In this document: positions 1 through 9,764 of the stretch, in pieces
How the letters are laid out: the number at the start of each line of letters is the position of its first letter
Numbering within the stretch: position 1 is the first letter of the stretch
Virus record (IMG/VR): IMGVR_UViG_3300025818_000110
Coordinates: 1 to 31,111 of that record
Direction: 5' to 3' (one strand)
DNA: 31,111 bases
DNA from: a virus
The notes under the pieces: generated by a model
The model's database searches: none
Told to the model about the DNA's origin: nothing
The model's input: the letters and a program-made list of their open reading frames with translations, nothing else
Translations under genes and position numbers: made by a program

Positions 1-1298
<1,298 letters not shown>

Positions 1299-1299
<1 letters not shown>

Positions 1300-2378
1300 T
1301 ATGTATTAACCCTCATTGAAACTTCACCCGCAAAGTTATTGGTAGATTCCCAAATATCATAAAGGATATCAAGACCATACTCATTTGTATGTGTAAATGA
1401 ACCAGTGAGACCAAAGGGGAAACCCAATCCATTTGCAGTATTAGTCATCGTTAAAGTTCCTGAATACTCACTCTGTGGTAGTATGAAGAAACCTTTATTC
1501 CCAGGCGAGACAGCAGGGAAAGTGAAAGTCCAGTTATCTGGGGATGTTCTACTGAGAGTATCAGTAAAACCTTGTGCTGTTAAACCTGTCCCATCAAAAC
1601 CAGTCGCAGTTCTACCACTGAAGTATCTATAACGCCAGTTCATGGTATCAGTTTTAGTTGGATTACTTCCACTTGCCTGCTCACCCTCAATCGTGAAGGT
1701 AAGAGTTTTTTCTACATTGAAGTTATACGCCCCATGAGAAATCGATTGAGGTGAACCATCGTAGTTCAAACCAGAGACAAGAGTTCCAACACTCTGATTT
1801 GCAGAGATTGAAAGGGAACCAGCAACCCAGTTTGCGTTTGGACCAGCAGTAGACCAAGTAGAGTTTACCGTTGTATTACCAGCGGTTTGTCCAACTTCAT
1901 ATGGTCCAGAAGAAAGTCCAATATCAAAGGCGGAGAATGAAACTGGTTGGTATGCGAAGAGTAAAGTTTCTAAGATTTCAATGGCAGTAGTTCCATCACT
2001 AAATGATGTTCCTGCTACAATACCACCAAGACTATCTGGGAATGTTTCACCACCTCTAGTCCAACCTCGAACCGCAAAAGTAGGACCGTTTAGAGTCAGT
2101 CCTGTACCAGCAACATATGTGTCACCTGTGCCAGTCGCACCTGCGGGTCCAGTGGGTCCAGTGGGTCCATCAGCACCACTCCCGCCACTTCCACCACTAC
2201 CACCAGCACCAAGTGAAACCCACCCAACACGGGTGCCGTGTTCGGGTGAGTGACCGATGATAGTATCTGTTGCTAGATAATATAATCCATTCTTTCTAAC
2301 AACATCACCGGGATTATAAGTTATTAGGTTACCGTTTGCATCTACTGCCTTGTAATAACCTCGATATTTATTTCCCAT
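1299..2378 (-). CDS. Putative tail fibre protein with short collagen-like linker
   Basis: This is a 359-residue protein. Residues 15-57 ([16 protein letters not shown] followed by an aromatic GWVSLG) resemble the small carbohydrate-binding-like modules at the start of many phage fibres. A Gly/Ser linker (58-70) and a short collagen-like stub ([10 protein letters not shown], 71-80) follow. The rest is Thr/Ser/Gly-rich and beta-type, with a segment starting [10 protein letters not shown] that looks like a repeated fibre head domain. The gene follows a 233-residue unknown gene and overlaps the collagen-like fibre gene by one base. A GGAAG ribosome site lies 6 bases before the ATG. The N-terminal module and collagen stub suggest it forms or attaches to the same fibre as its downstream neighbour. 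The exact virion location is unknown. Confidence 0.65.
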
Positions 2379-2412
2379 AGGATTCTTCCATAAAGAATAC
2401 CTAGTATATATG

Positions 2413-3114
2413 TTATGAATATGTCCTCAGAATCACAGTATCCTTATTGATTCTACCTGTAGGGATAGCGTTTTTCGTTTTAATGTTATTGATAACACGC
2501 TTGGTATAATCGATACGTCCCTCTGTTATATTACTAAGAAGAGTCAAGTTATTCTTTCTGATAGTCTTAGTAACAGAACTTTCAGAAAAATTTTGAATAG
2601 TAGTTCCCTTGACACTAAGACCTTCCTTAGTACTAGCCTCAAACAGAGTTAGTTTCTTGGTCTTAGTGTTGAAACAGAGAAGGCCACTAGCACCCACGAT
2701 GTTGACAGGATCGATCGATTCTAGATTGAACTCTTTTGCTTCAGGCATATACTGAACCGACTTGACGAGTTTATTAGGATCAACCTTTCGCTTTCGTCGA
2801 GTGATCTTTGACTTGGCCTCTAGAACTTCGATCAAAGACTCAAGGTAACCTTCTAGTTTCTTCAACTTGGTAGTGGAGAGAAACGAGTAACCTTCAACCA
2901 AGTCCTCATCGGTCTTGTTGATGGCACCCATGATTTCATCTCGCACTTCAACGAAATGATCTCTCAGGAGTTTGATTTCTCTCTTAGTTGGCTTATAAGA
3001 CTTGATCGCATTCTCGAAGTTGGGCTTTCTAATCGAACCACCATCAGACAGTTTACCCATATAATCGTCCAAGAATCGTTCAAGAATATTACCAAATTCG
3101 GTGTCTTGTTTCAT
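2413..3114 (-). CDS. Hypothetical protein, lysine-rich with helical N-terminal half
   Basis: I do not recognise this 233-residue protein. The first 125 residues are charged and look helical, with a possible coiled coil around TKLKKLEGYLESLIEVLEAK and a basic patch ITRRKRKVDPNK. The second half looks mixed alpha/beta (GLLCFNTKTKKLTLFEA) and ends in a Lys/Arg-rich stretch. The ATG overlaps the methyltransferase stop codon (TAATG), so it is probably translated with that gene. The basic patches would fit nucleic-acid binding or virion assembly, but nothing diagnostic is visible. No signal peptide or membrane segment is seen. Confidence 0.6.
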   Translation of the reverse strand: MKQDTEFGNILERFLDDYMGKLSDGGSIRKPNFENAIKSYKPTKREIKLLRDHFVEVRDEIMGAINKTDEDLVEGYSFLSTTKLKKLEGYLESLIEVLEAKSKITRRKRKVDPNKLVKSVQYMPEAKEFNLESIDPVNIVGASGLLCFNTKTKKLTLFEASTKEGLSVKGTTIQNFSESSVTKTIRKNNLTLLSNITEGRIDYTKRVINNIKTKNAIPTGRINKDTVILRTYS

Positions 3115-4685
3115 TATGCTTTCCGAAAAACAAAGATAGGTTCATACTTCAAATATCTGCCGTTCACTTGACAGAAGTTTTTGCACTTTGGTTTGCCGTC
3201 TTCACCCACGCGGTTCTGACCAGGCATTCCTTCTAGTGCCATTTTTATTTTGTATTTATATTCTACACCAAGTTCACCCAGTATGTCAATAGAGTCTTGC
3301 TCTAAAGGCAGATATTCTCCCTTGATCAATATATCTGCAATGTTCCATAGGAGATAGCCGCCTGGTCGTAACCATTCAGCACAAGTGGAAAGTGTCGGTC
3401 GCAAGAATCCATCACGCCATGACTCATATGAACTTCCATACTTCTTGTAACTCTGGTTTTCATCTTCACTATAAGCCTCTCGATTAAAATAAGGAGGAGA
3501 AGTGAAGACCACATCAATCTCGCCTCTGTGCTTTTGAAAATCTTTGTCATGTTGAATCTCCTCAGATCCTAGTCGGAAGACTTCGTATGTATGTGTGCTT
3601 GAGAAGAAGGGGTTTGATCTGTAGGTTTTGGTGTTGTAAAAATCTGCGAGATCACTATAACGAGAACTTCCATCATTATTAAAGTTATCAGGATTGGGGT
3701 CAGTGCCAATGTAATGCAGAGTGCGATCATCACGGACAGCCATAGCCCCAAGGATACGACCACCCCAGCCACTGCTCGGATCATAGATCTTAATCGGTCT
3801 GTCTTTGATGTGGTTAGTGAATCGCTCATACAAGTATTTAGCAGTCATCGGTGGGAAGTTTACTGCGGGTTGAATGTAGCCGATACGAAACGACTTGAAC
3901 CCGCCAGGAAAAATCTTCTTACCTTTATCATACAAACGAATAGCATAAACATGTTCGTCGTCCATATTATCAATATCGAACGTCGAGTGATGTCGATACG
4001 CTAGGCGATCACGAAACTCTTCAACCTCTTCCTTAGTCAACTGTAGAATGTCTGTTTGTTCTACCTGATTATAACCTGTGTTCAATCCTTCTCGGATCTT
4101 GACTTGTTCAAGTAGGAAGTCCTTTCCCGCAAACATCGTCGGGTTCTCAAAAAACGCGAGCATCCAGTCCCTAGCAGAATCAACAGATACAACGCTATGC
4201 TTCCGCGAACGCTTGAGGGTGGAGACAGCATGAGAATAAAAAGAGTCCCTGCGAAAGTGACGAAGAGAACCTTTATACACTCTGTCAAAATAATCTGGAT
4301 TGGCGACAAGATCGTAGATCGAGTGTCCATTGTCTTTCTCCGTATAGTTGATTCTTGTCTTGAACATATTATCGAAGAACTGATCGGCTTCAACACCAAG
4401 TCGTGACTTGTTGATGATCACATCCTTCGGCGTCTCGCTAAGTTCATCATCGAACTCAAACTGATGGACAGGAAACTCCGACATGCGATTGAAGGAAGCA
4501 ATAATATCTTCCTCGTTCTTTCCCGTTCGAGGAGGACAGCCGTTGTTGTCCCACGCGGCAGTCAACTCTTCACGAAGTTGAATCACCCAATCTTTGAACT
4601 GATCGGGTGTCATCTCTAGAAGGTCTTCAAAGTTTACATTGACATCACTATTAATGATGGCATCATTTCGTTCGTAAAATCTCAT
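3114..4685 (-). CDS. DNA methyltransferase (TSPPY-type, amino-methylating) with long N-terminal region
   Basis: With the ATG at 4685 the protein has 523 residues. This start overlaps the PLP-enzyme stop as ATGA; a longer frame upstream is rejected because it lies inside that gene. The SAM-binding motif I is DPSSGWGGR (about 302-310), and the catalytic motif IV is TSPPYF (about 395-400), characteristic of N4-cytosine or N6-adenine DNA methyltransferases. A later hydrophobic strand (GGYLLWNIADI) fits the same Rossmann fold. The first 300 residues match no domain I recognise and may carry target recognition or another activity. Phage solo methyltransferases usually protect DNA from host restriction or mark it; no restriction partner is visible here. 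The specificity cannot be read from the sequence. Confidence 0.82.
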   Translation of the reverse strand: MRFYERNDAIINSDVNVNFEDLLEMTPDQFKDWVIQLREELTAAWDNNGCPPRTGKNEEDIIASFNRMSEFPVHQFEFDDELSETPKDVIINKSRLGVEADQFFDNMFKTRINYTEKDNGHSIYDLVANPDYFDRVYKGSLRHFRRDSFYSHAVSTLKRSRKHSVVSVDSARDWMLAFFENPTMFAGKDFLLEQVKIREGLNTGYNQVEQTDILQLTKEEVEEFRDRLAYRHHSTFDIDNMDDEHVYAIRLYDKGKKIFPGGFKSFRIGYIQPAVNFPPMTAKYLYERFTNHIKDRPIKIYDPSSGWGGRILGAMAVRDDRTLHYIGTDPNPDNFNNDGSSRYSDLADFYNTKTYRSNPFFSSTHTYEVFRLGSEEIQHDKDFQKHRGEIDVVFTSPPYFNREAYSEDENQSYKKYGSSYESWRDGFLRPTLSTCAEWLRPGGYLLWNIADILIKGEYLPLEQDSIDILGELGVEYKYKIKMALEGMPGQNRVGEDGKPKCKNFCQVNGRYLKYEPIFVFRKA

Positions 4686-5449
4686 GCTCCTACATTCCAA
4701 AAAAGTGCGCCAGGTGACGCATGATCCTTGATAAACTCCCACGCTTTTGCGTCGTAGGTTGGTGCGGACGGGAATGGGGGCAACACTTTGGTTGCTTTGT
4801 TGAAGGCGTATTTCGACTGGTAGGTCTTAGCCTTTCCGTACTCGCCGCTATGTCCCACACGGACGCAGTGAAAGGAGGATCCTTGCCATGCGAGTTGTAG
4901 TCCTCTGGTGAGTGTTCCACTTGATCCTACCGTCCAGACTTCATCTGGAGATACATCCATGTTACGAGCAACCCGAATGATGGAAGCGATAACAGTAGGA
5001 TGGTCAAAGCCAATAGGAAGTAGTCTGCGGCGTGTTGGATCTTCTGCAACATAATCTCTTGCCCTTTTTTCGGTCACACTAAGCATCCCGTTTGGGATCC
5101 AGTGCATTATAGCACCTGCTTCGATTGCTTGCAACTGATAAGGGTGTCTTTTTTCAACAGCACGATCTGCCATAAAAATCACTGCCTTCTTGTCATACCT
5201 GCCACACAGATGTGCAAGTGAGATCTGAGCATAACCAGTGGCAGGTGAACTGCCATACACCCACTCATCAATCTCAGGCTGTGACTGGATCAGGTAGTCG
5301 GCGAATCGCATCTTCGACCCACCACCGATGAGATCATCACGGACGACGAGGATTCCCTCATGCTCCTCCACGATGGGAGCAGGGAGGGAGTCTGTCCAAT
5401 CACCGATCATCTCTAAGTAGTCTTCTGCTGTCTCTGTGAATAGACTCAT
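4682..5449 (-). CDS. PLP-dependent enzyme of fold type II (D-cysteine desulfhydrase / ACC deaminase-like)
   Basis: This 255-residue protein starts at 5449, where a GGAGA ribosome site lies 6 bases upstream; the longer frame to 5512 runs into the glycosyltransferase gene and lacks a better site. VRDDLIGGGSKMR (36-48) matches the Schiff-base lysine region of the D-cysteine desulfhydrase / ACC deaminase branch of the TrpB-like family, with K46 the likely PLP lysine. SSPATGYAQ (67-75) fits the substrate loop, and VGSSGTLTRG (164-173) is the Gly-rich phosphate-binding turn. It is shorter than the usual 320-340 residues, so part of the fold is trimmed. The stop overlaps the methyltransferase start by four bases. 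The substrate is unknown: sulfur or amino-acid metabolism or nucleotide modification are possible. Confidence 0.65.
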   Translation of the reverse strand: MSLFTETAEDYLEMIGDWTDSLPAPIVEEHEGILVVRDDLIGGGSKMRFADYLIQSQPEIDEWVYGSSPATGYAQISLAHLCGRYDKKAVIFMADRAVEKRHPYQLQAIEAGAIMHWIPNGMLSVTEKRARDYVAEDPTRRRLLPIGFDHPTVIASIIRVARNMDVSPDEVWTVGSSGTLTRGLQLAWQGSSFHCVRVGHSGEYGKAKTYQSKYAFNKATKVLPPFPSAPTYDAKAWEFIKDHASPGALFWNVGA

Positions 5450-5459
5450 TTTTCTCCGA

Positions 5460-6272
5460 TCATAGATGATAACATAAGTTCCTACAGATGTAAACATTCG
5501 TATCATAGTCATCGGTGGGATCTATTAGTGTCTGAACTTCATTACCTACAAACTGCTGTATTCCATTTTTTCTAGCAGAGGCAGAAAAAGTTACATACTC
5601 CATTTGAACACCGTCCGTGGTGTAATCTAATCCTTTATGAATCTCATCTGTTCTAATCATATAACACATATGAACTAGATCAACAGCAAAAGTTCCAACA
5701 AGGGTTTTGTTCCATATTGGTCTAGACATATTCTTATTTTCTTCTGAACCATCATAGTAACCATTTGAAGAACACCTCAAATAAAATCCTCTAGGAAAAG
5801 CACCATCATTATGCACCATCATAGGCGCAAAAATAGGTTTGTTTTCACGCACACAATACTTTATAGTTTCTGGTGGGAAAAAATTATCCCCATCACAAAC
5901 GAAGTAATAGTCACACCCAGTATTTAAGGCATGGTACATACTTGCGTTTCTTATTTTCCCGAGTGTACTGAGTCTAATCCCACCTTCTGCGTACCACGCA
6001 TCACCTCCACCAACCGAAACACCATCTAACTCATGAAAATATTCTTCAAGAAAAGTTACCGAACGATACTTTCCAGACTCATCTATTTTTTTACACCAGT
6101 CTCTAAGTTTTACGTTGGTGTTATCACTATTGTTATTTGTATGAACATAGATCGACAGATATTCAGGATCATAATCAATATTTTCTACGCACTTTAAAAA
6201 CATGGACAATTTATTTTCCATGTCTCTTACTAGTATTGTAATTTGCACTATTGGCATCAATCCCCTAGACAT
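5460..6272 (-). CDS. GT-A glycosyltransferase resembling the N-terminal domain of procollagen galactosyltransferases
   Basis: This is a 270-residue soluble protein with a GGAG site 7 bases before the ATG. The N-terminal beta strand (VQITILVRDMENKLSMFLKC) and IYVHTNNNSDNT (41-52) fit a nucleotide-sugar Rossmann half. DYYFVCDGDNFF (121-132) contains the metal-binding D-x-D. ENKPIFAPMMV (143-153) and GTFAVDLVHMCYMIR (193-207) continue the pattern. From memory, the string of motifs (a sugar-binding SDNT, a DGDNF in place of the animal DVDNF, then ENKxxxAPM, then GxFxVxxVH) tracks the N-terminal domain of animal COLGALT proteins. The C-terminal GT25 domain is absent. The collagen-like fibre gene about 4 kb downstream is an obvious candidate acceptor. 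A generic family 2 glycosyltransferase acting on host surface sugars or on phage DNA is the alternative. Confidence 0.72.
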   Translation of the reverse strand: MSRGLMPIVQITILVRDMENKLSMFLKCVENIDYDPEYLSIYVHTNNNSDNTNVKLRDWCKKIDESGKYRSVTFLEEYFHELDGVSVGGGDAWYAEGGIRLSTLGKIRNASMYHALNTGCDYYFVCDGDNFFPPETIKYCVRENKPIFAPMMVHNDGAFPRGFYLRCSSNGYYDGSEENKNMSRPIWNKTLVGTFAVDLVHMCYMIRTDEIHKGLDYTTDGVQMEYVTFSASARKNGIQQFVGNEVQTLIDPTDDYDTNVYICRNLCYHL

Positions 6273-6300
6273 CTAACATCTCCATTATATGTTATTATAC

Positions 6301-8022
6301 TCATACTATCTTCAACTTACTAAAGTTATTCTTCTTATTAAATACCATCATGTTATTAAACTTATCTGCTAACTGATCTGCCTTGTGACTAATAATATAA
6401 ACATTACATCGAGAGCCTAGGTTATGAAGTAGTTTCATAAACTCGTCTGTACCCCCTGAATCTAAAGACGAATCAAACACCTCATCAAGAATCAATAAGT
6501 TGGTGTTGGCACTGTTCTTCAACCTAGCAATCTCTCGCCATGTTAATAGTATTGCTAAGTCGATCCTAAGTTTTTCGCCTTCACTGAAACTCATATAACT
6601 AAAGTCATCTCGGTGCCTTGACTTGATAGTTTCATTGAAGTTTTCGTCTAGATTGAACTGGGCAAAGAAATCCATAACAGTTAGATACTTGTTAATGAGT
6701 TTGTTCATGGTTGGGAGGTAGTGTCGGATGATCTTAGATTTGATCCCACTGTCCTTTAATAGTGCCATAGCATACTCGGCGAGAACCTTTTCCTCTTTTA
6801 GTTCTTGCTGCTTCTCTACTTGTTCCTTGCCTTCCTTCGCAAGATTCTTAAGGATGTCCTTCTCCTTGAGGTTCTCTTTATCGATGGACATGAGCCTACT
6901 ATACTCTTTCTGGTTCTTCGTGATATAACTCTGGTTGGCTCGGATCGTCGTGTTGTGGTTACTAATTTCCTTTTCTTTCTCGCGGATTCGGCCGAGTGTT
7001 TCCGTGTACTCATCTAACTTCTTCTCCACAGCATCAATGCTTGTTTCATGTTCAACTCGAATTTTATTCTTCTCGTCCTGCTCCTCTGTAATCAACGAAC
7101 AAATTTTATCCTTATGATCATCGGCGATTGGCTGACGACAAGTCGAGCAGTTGTCATTCTCTGTATAGAACTTCATCTCTTTCTCTAGTCGAGTTAACAT
7201 CTGCTCTGTCTGGTTCAACTTCTTTGTCAGTTCCTTGAATGTCTTTTTAGTTTCATCCTGTTCACTCAGACCGAGCAACAGGCTGTCAACCTCTACTTGT
7301 AGAACCTCAATCTTAGATTCAAGTTCTTTGATGTTGTCTTCTGTGTTCTTGATGTCGGTCATGATCACTTCGAGGTTGTCTTCGTTTTGTTTCTGTAGCG
7401 TCTCGATCATTTTCTTGTGAACAGAAACCTTCTCCACAATCACTTCGATCTTTTGATCTATAATGGCAATACTTTCCTTCACTTCAGAATATTTACTTTT
7501 CATAAGTGTATTCATTGTGGAGAAAATCTGGATATCTAGAATGTCCTCGATCACTTCTCTGCGGTCTGCGGCAGGTAACTGCATGAAAGGAACGAATGAT
7601 GAACTACCAAGAATCACCACCTGAGTAAATGACTTGTAGTTCATCTTCAGGATTTGCTCCTCAAGCATTCGCTGGTAGTCTTTCGCCTTGGCATCCTGAT
7701 GTAGCATTACATCGTTCTTGTAGATCTCAAAGATCTTTGGTGCCAGACCACGACGAACCTTGTAGTCATCTTTACCAATCGAGAACTCGACCTCAACCAC
7801 GCAATGCTTCTGGTTGATGCTGTTGACCAACTGAGGAATGTTTACCTTACGAAACGGCTTACCAAACAGACCGAATGTAATAGAATCAAGCAGGGCAAAA
7901 GACTTACCCTGACCGTTCGATCCTGACACTAGAACCATAGAATATTTGTCGAGATATATTTCTGTGAAATAGTTTCCGAAAGAACCGAAGTTCTTAAATC
8001 GGACAGTTTTAAATTCAATCAT
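6301..8022 (-). CDS. 46: gp46 recombination endonuclease subunit (Rad50/SbcC-like ATPase)
   Basis: At 573 residues this is close to T4 gp46 (560). Walker A is GSNGQGKS (34-41). Two long coiled coils flank a zinc hook with CSTC (C292, C295). The ABC signature SFSEGEK lies at about 478-484 and Walker B LLILDEVFD at about 509-517. This ATPase pairs with the gp47 nuclease to resect DNA ends for recombination-dependent replication and to help degrade host DNA. The gene overlaps gp47 by four bases (ATGA), which suits the stoichiometric complex. Confidence 0.97.
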   Translation of the reverse strand: MIEFKTVRFKNFGSFGNYFTEIYLDKYSMVLVSGSNGQGKSFALLDSITFGLFGKPFRKVNIPQLVNSINQKHCVVEVEFSIGKDDYKVRRGLAPKIFEIYKNDVMLHQDAKAKDYQRMLEEQILKMNYKSFTQVVILGSSSFVPFMQLPAADRREVIEDILDIQIFSTMNTLMKSKYSEVKESIAIIDQKIEVIVEKVSVHKKMIETLQKQNEDNLEVIMTDIKNTEDNIKELESKIEVLQVEVDSLLLGLSEQDETKKTFKELTKKLNQTEQMLTRLEKEMKFYTENDNCSTCRQPIADDHKDKICSLITEEQDEKNKIRVEHETSIDAVEKKLDEYTETLGRIREKEKEISNHNTTIRANQSYITKNQKEYSRLMSIDKENLKEKDILKNLAKEGKEQVEKQQELKEEKVLAEYAMALLKDSGIKSKIIRHYLPTMNKLINKYLTVMDFFAQFNLDENFNETIKSRHRDDFSYMSFSEGEKLRIDLAILLTWREIARLKNSANTNLLILDEVFDSSLDSGGTDEFMKLLHNLGSRCNVYIISHKADQLADKFNNMMVFNKKNNFSKLKIV

Positions 8023-9074
8023 ACAGACAACGACTCCATATACAAATCACGAATCATCAGTTTTAATTTTGTCTTCTGCTCTTGGTTCAGTTCCTTCATA
8101 TCTTCAACCTCATTCGATATGATTGAAACAGTATCCAAAGACAGATCAACATCCTCTTCGATTTCATCTTCACCACCATAGTCTTCGACTACCGTGACAT
8201 TAGACACTGGTACATCATATAGATTGTCAAGGAACCTGTCAAACAAATATGGTTTAGTTTTATTGTCAACGAACAACTTGACATAGGCGTTTTTGTATTC
8301 GCCGAATGGGAACTTGCTGATGTCAAAGTCTTGGCTGTCGTCGTATGAGATCTTAAAGAACTTCTTTCGTGGGTTCTCCACAAACTCCAAGTCTCTCGTC
8401 TCTGTGTCAAAGACATGAAAGCCTTTTCTGTCGTTGAGATCACTGAAGGTAATCTGATATTGAGTACCAAGATATGTAACATTGTTCTGGACGCTACGGC
8501 TGTGGAAGTGTCCAGACAGAACCATATCGAACCTTCGCAAAGGTTCATCCGACATACCACCATCAAAAGGCAGTCCTCGCATCACCTCATACCCATTCAG
8601 TTCAAAGTGACCACAGATGATGTTGCTCTTTGTATTCTTTAGATACTCTAAAGTCTTCTCACGATTCTCGCTGTTTACCCACGGAACCATACCAACTTTT
8701 ACGCCATCAAATTCTAGATCAATCGGCTGTTGGTAGATAAAGAAGTTTGAATAACGATCACCGAACAACTCGTTAACCGAGTTAAGATCATTGGTATTCT
8801 TATAGAACGTATCATGATTGCCTAGAATACAATGAACGACGATGCCTTCACGAAGCAGTGGCTCCATGAACTCACTACGAACAGTATTCAGTGTATTGAA
8901 GTTGACAAACTTTCGTCTGTCCATAAGATCACCTAAATGAAGAACAGTATCAATGTTGTTCTCCTTCAAATACGGAAAGAACTGTTCACGAAAAAAGTCC
9001 GTGAAGTATTCTAGGAATATTTGACTATCTGATCTTGCACCCCAATGAGTATCATTTATTATTGCTATCTTCAT
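8019..9074 (-). CDS. 47: gp47 recombination endonuclease subunit (Mre11/SbcD-like)
   Basis: The 351 residues compare with 339 in T4. Metallophosphoesterase motifs are complete: NDTHWG (D8, H10), HLGDLMDRRK (D49), ILGNHDTF (N86, H87, D88), then ICGHFE and SGHFHSRS. It forms the two-metal nuclease of the gp46/gp47 end-processing complex. The C-terminus is acidic (GGEDEIEEDVDLSLD). The start lies inside the end of the gp55 gene, with a GAGG site 6 bases ahead, so translation of 55, 47 and 46 is chained. Confidence 0.97.
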   Translation of the reverse strand: MKIAIINDTHWGARSDSQIFLEYFTDFFREQFFPYLKENNIDTVLHLGDLMDRRKFVNFNTLNTVRSEFMEPLLREGIVVHCILGNHDTFYKNTNDLNSVNELFGDRYSNFFIYQQPIDLEFDGVKVGMVPWVNSENREKTLEYLKNTKSNIICGHFELNGYEVMRGLPFDGGMSDEPLRRFDMVLSGHFHSRSVQNNVTYLGTQYQITFSDLNDRKGFHVFDTETRDLEFVENPRKKFFKISYDDSQDFDISKFPFGEYKNAYVKLFVDNKTKPYLFDRFLDNLYDVPVSNVTVVEDYGGEDEIEEDVDLSLDTVSIISNEVEDMKELNQEQKTKLKLMIRDLYMESLSV

Positions 9075-9618
9075 TTACATCCTCAAAACATGAAGTCAAA
9101 CCGGCTTGATTTTTCTTCTTACTCTTTTTAGGCTCAAACTTCTTCAAGTCATTATCATTTAACTGAAAGAACTCTTTCATTGCATCATTTGGATTCTTAT
9201 CAAAGTAATTCTCCTTGAACCACTTGTGGATATGACCAGCGTGATCACCTTCTTCAATCATCTTGAACTTAACGTATGACTGCTTCTTTTCTTTCTCGAT
9301 ACGTCTGAGAAAGGCATAGTAAATAATTTGAGTGAAATATGAGAAAGGATTCTTCGACTTCTCGGGATTGAAATTGTGTGCATATAGAATACAATTCTCA
9401 ATCGCATCGCCGATCATTTCATCGACGAAGGAGTAGTTCATGAAGTTAGGCTTCATCGCAAGATTGGTTGCGATCTTGATAAAGCACTCACCGATATACT
9501 CTGTAATGGGAGGTTTGGGATCTCCGTTACTTTCGGCAAGGACTACCTGCTCTTTCCAGTCGGACATCTTATCGAAGAACAATTTGTTATCGATATAGTG
9601 GTTTGATTTCTTCGCCAT
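9052..9618 (-). CDS. 55: gp55 late-transcription sigma factor
   Basis: This 188-residue protein (T4: 185) has the gp55 pattern: an N-terminal YIDNKLFFDKMSDWKEQV segment, then EMIGDAIENCILYAHNFNPEK and NPFSYFTQIIYYAFLRRIEK, a minimal sigma region 2 that would recognise TATAAATA-type late promoters. The ATG at 9618 is chosen because AAGGAAG (9628-9634) sits 9 bases ahead; an in-frame GTG at 9627 touches that site and is unlikely. The C-terminus has a hydrophobic GLTSCFED segment that may correspond to the sliding-clamp-binding tail of T4 gp55. Expression is probably driven by the strong sigma70-type promoter just upstream. Confidence 0.93.
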   Translation of the reverse strand: MAKKSNHYIDNKLFFDKMSDWKEQVVLAESNGDPKPPITEYIGECFIKIATNLAMKPNFMNYSFVDEMIGDAIENCILYAHNFNPEKSKNPFSYFTQIIYYAFLRRIEKEKKQSYVKFKMIEEGDHAGHIHKWFKENYFDKNPNDAMKEFFQLNDNDLKKFEPKKSKKKNQAGLTSCFEDVNEDSNNK

Positions 9619-9640
9619 GTGAATCACTTCCTTTTGTCAT

Positions 9641-9668
9641 AATATACCCTCTAAAAAATTATTGTCAA
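9641..9668 (-). promoter_or_regulatory. Sigma70-type (early/middle) promoter for gp55-gp47-gp46
   Basis: On the minus strand TTGACA (9668-9663) and TATATT (9646-9641) are separated by 16 bases. The -35 is a perfect consensus and the -10 matches five of six. It points at gp55, whose ATG is 23 bases past the -10. It lies in the only sizeable non-coding gap of this part of the genome (9619-9750). Confidence 0.72.
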
Positions 9669-9682
9669 GTTTTTCCTTGACA
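9663..9682. promoter_or_regulatory. Inverted repeat overlapping the gp55 -35 box (possible operator)
   Basis: Perfect 7-bp arms, tgtcaag and cttgaca, lie around a 6-base centre. One arm contains the -35 hexamer of the gp55 promoter. A second inverted repeat, tcgacttgtcga (9705-9716), with a similar half-site sits 23 bp upstream. The arrangement fits an operator. A weak terminator for the upstream genes is an alternative, since a T-rich tract follows on the minus strand. Confidence 0.45.
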
Positions 9683-9725
9683 GTTTTCCAAACCCCCATA
9701 TAATTCGACTTGTCGAGAGGAAAAG

Positions 9726-9764
9726 GGATACCTCCGGATACCGGATACTGTTAGGTTGGTATCC
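9726..9764. repeat. Cluster of GGATACC direct and inverted copies at the HNH gene end
   Basis: ggatacc occurs at 9726-9732 and 9736-9742, ggatac at 9743-9748, and the inverted copy ggtatcc at 9758-9764, across the HNH stop codon. The copies can form alternative 6-7 bp hairpins. No function is evident. Confidence 0.6.

Noticed and set aside
3253-3260. TATAAATA in the methyltransferase gene as a late promoter
   Set aside because: It falls in conserved-looking coding sequence (Tyr-Lys codons) 139 bases from the next gene; chance is as likely.
4685-4742. Earlier in-frame ATG for the methyltransferase
   Set aside because: It lies inside the PLP-enzyme gene, adds a segment without family features, and the ATGA overlap start fits the rest of the genome.
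5449-5512. Earlier in-frame ATG for the PLP enzyme
   Set aside because: It overlaps the glycosyltransferase end and lacks the GGAGA site found before the ATG at 5449.
9619-9627. GTG start for gp55 at 9627
   Set aside because: The ribosome site AAGGAAG directly abuts this GTG; spacing fits the ATG at 9618.
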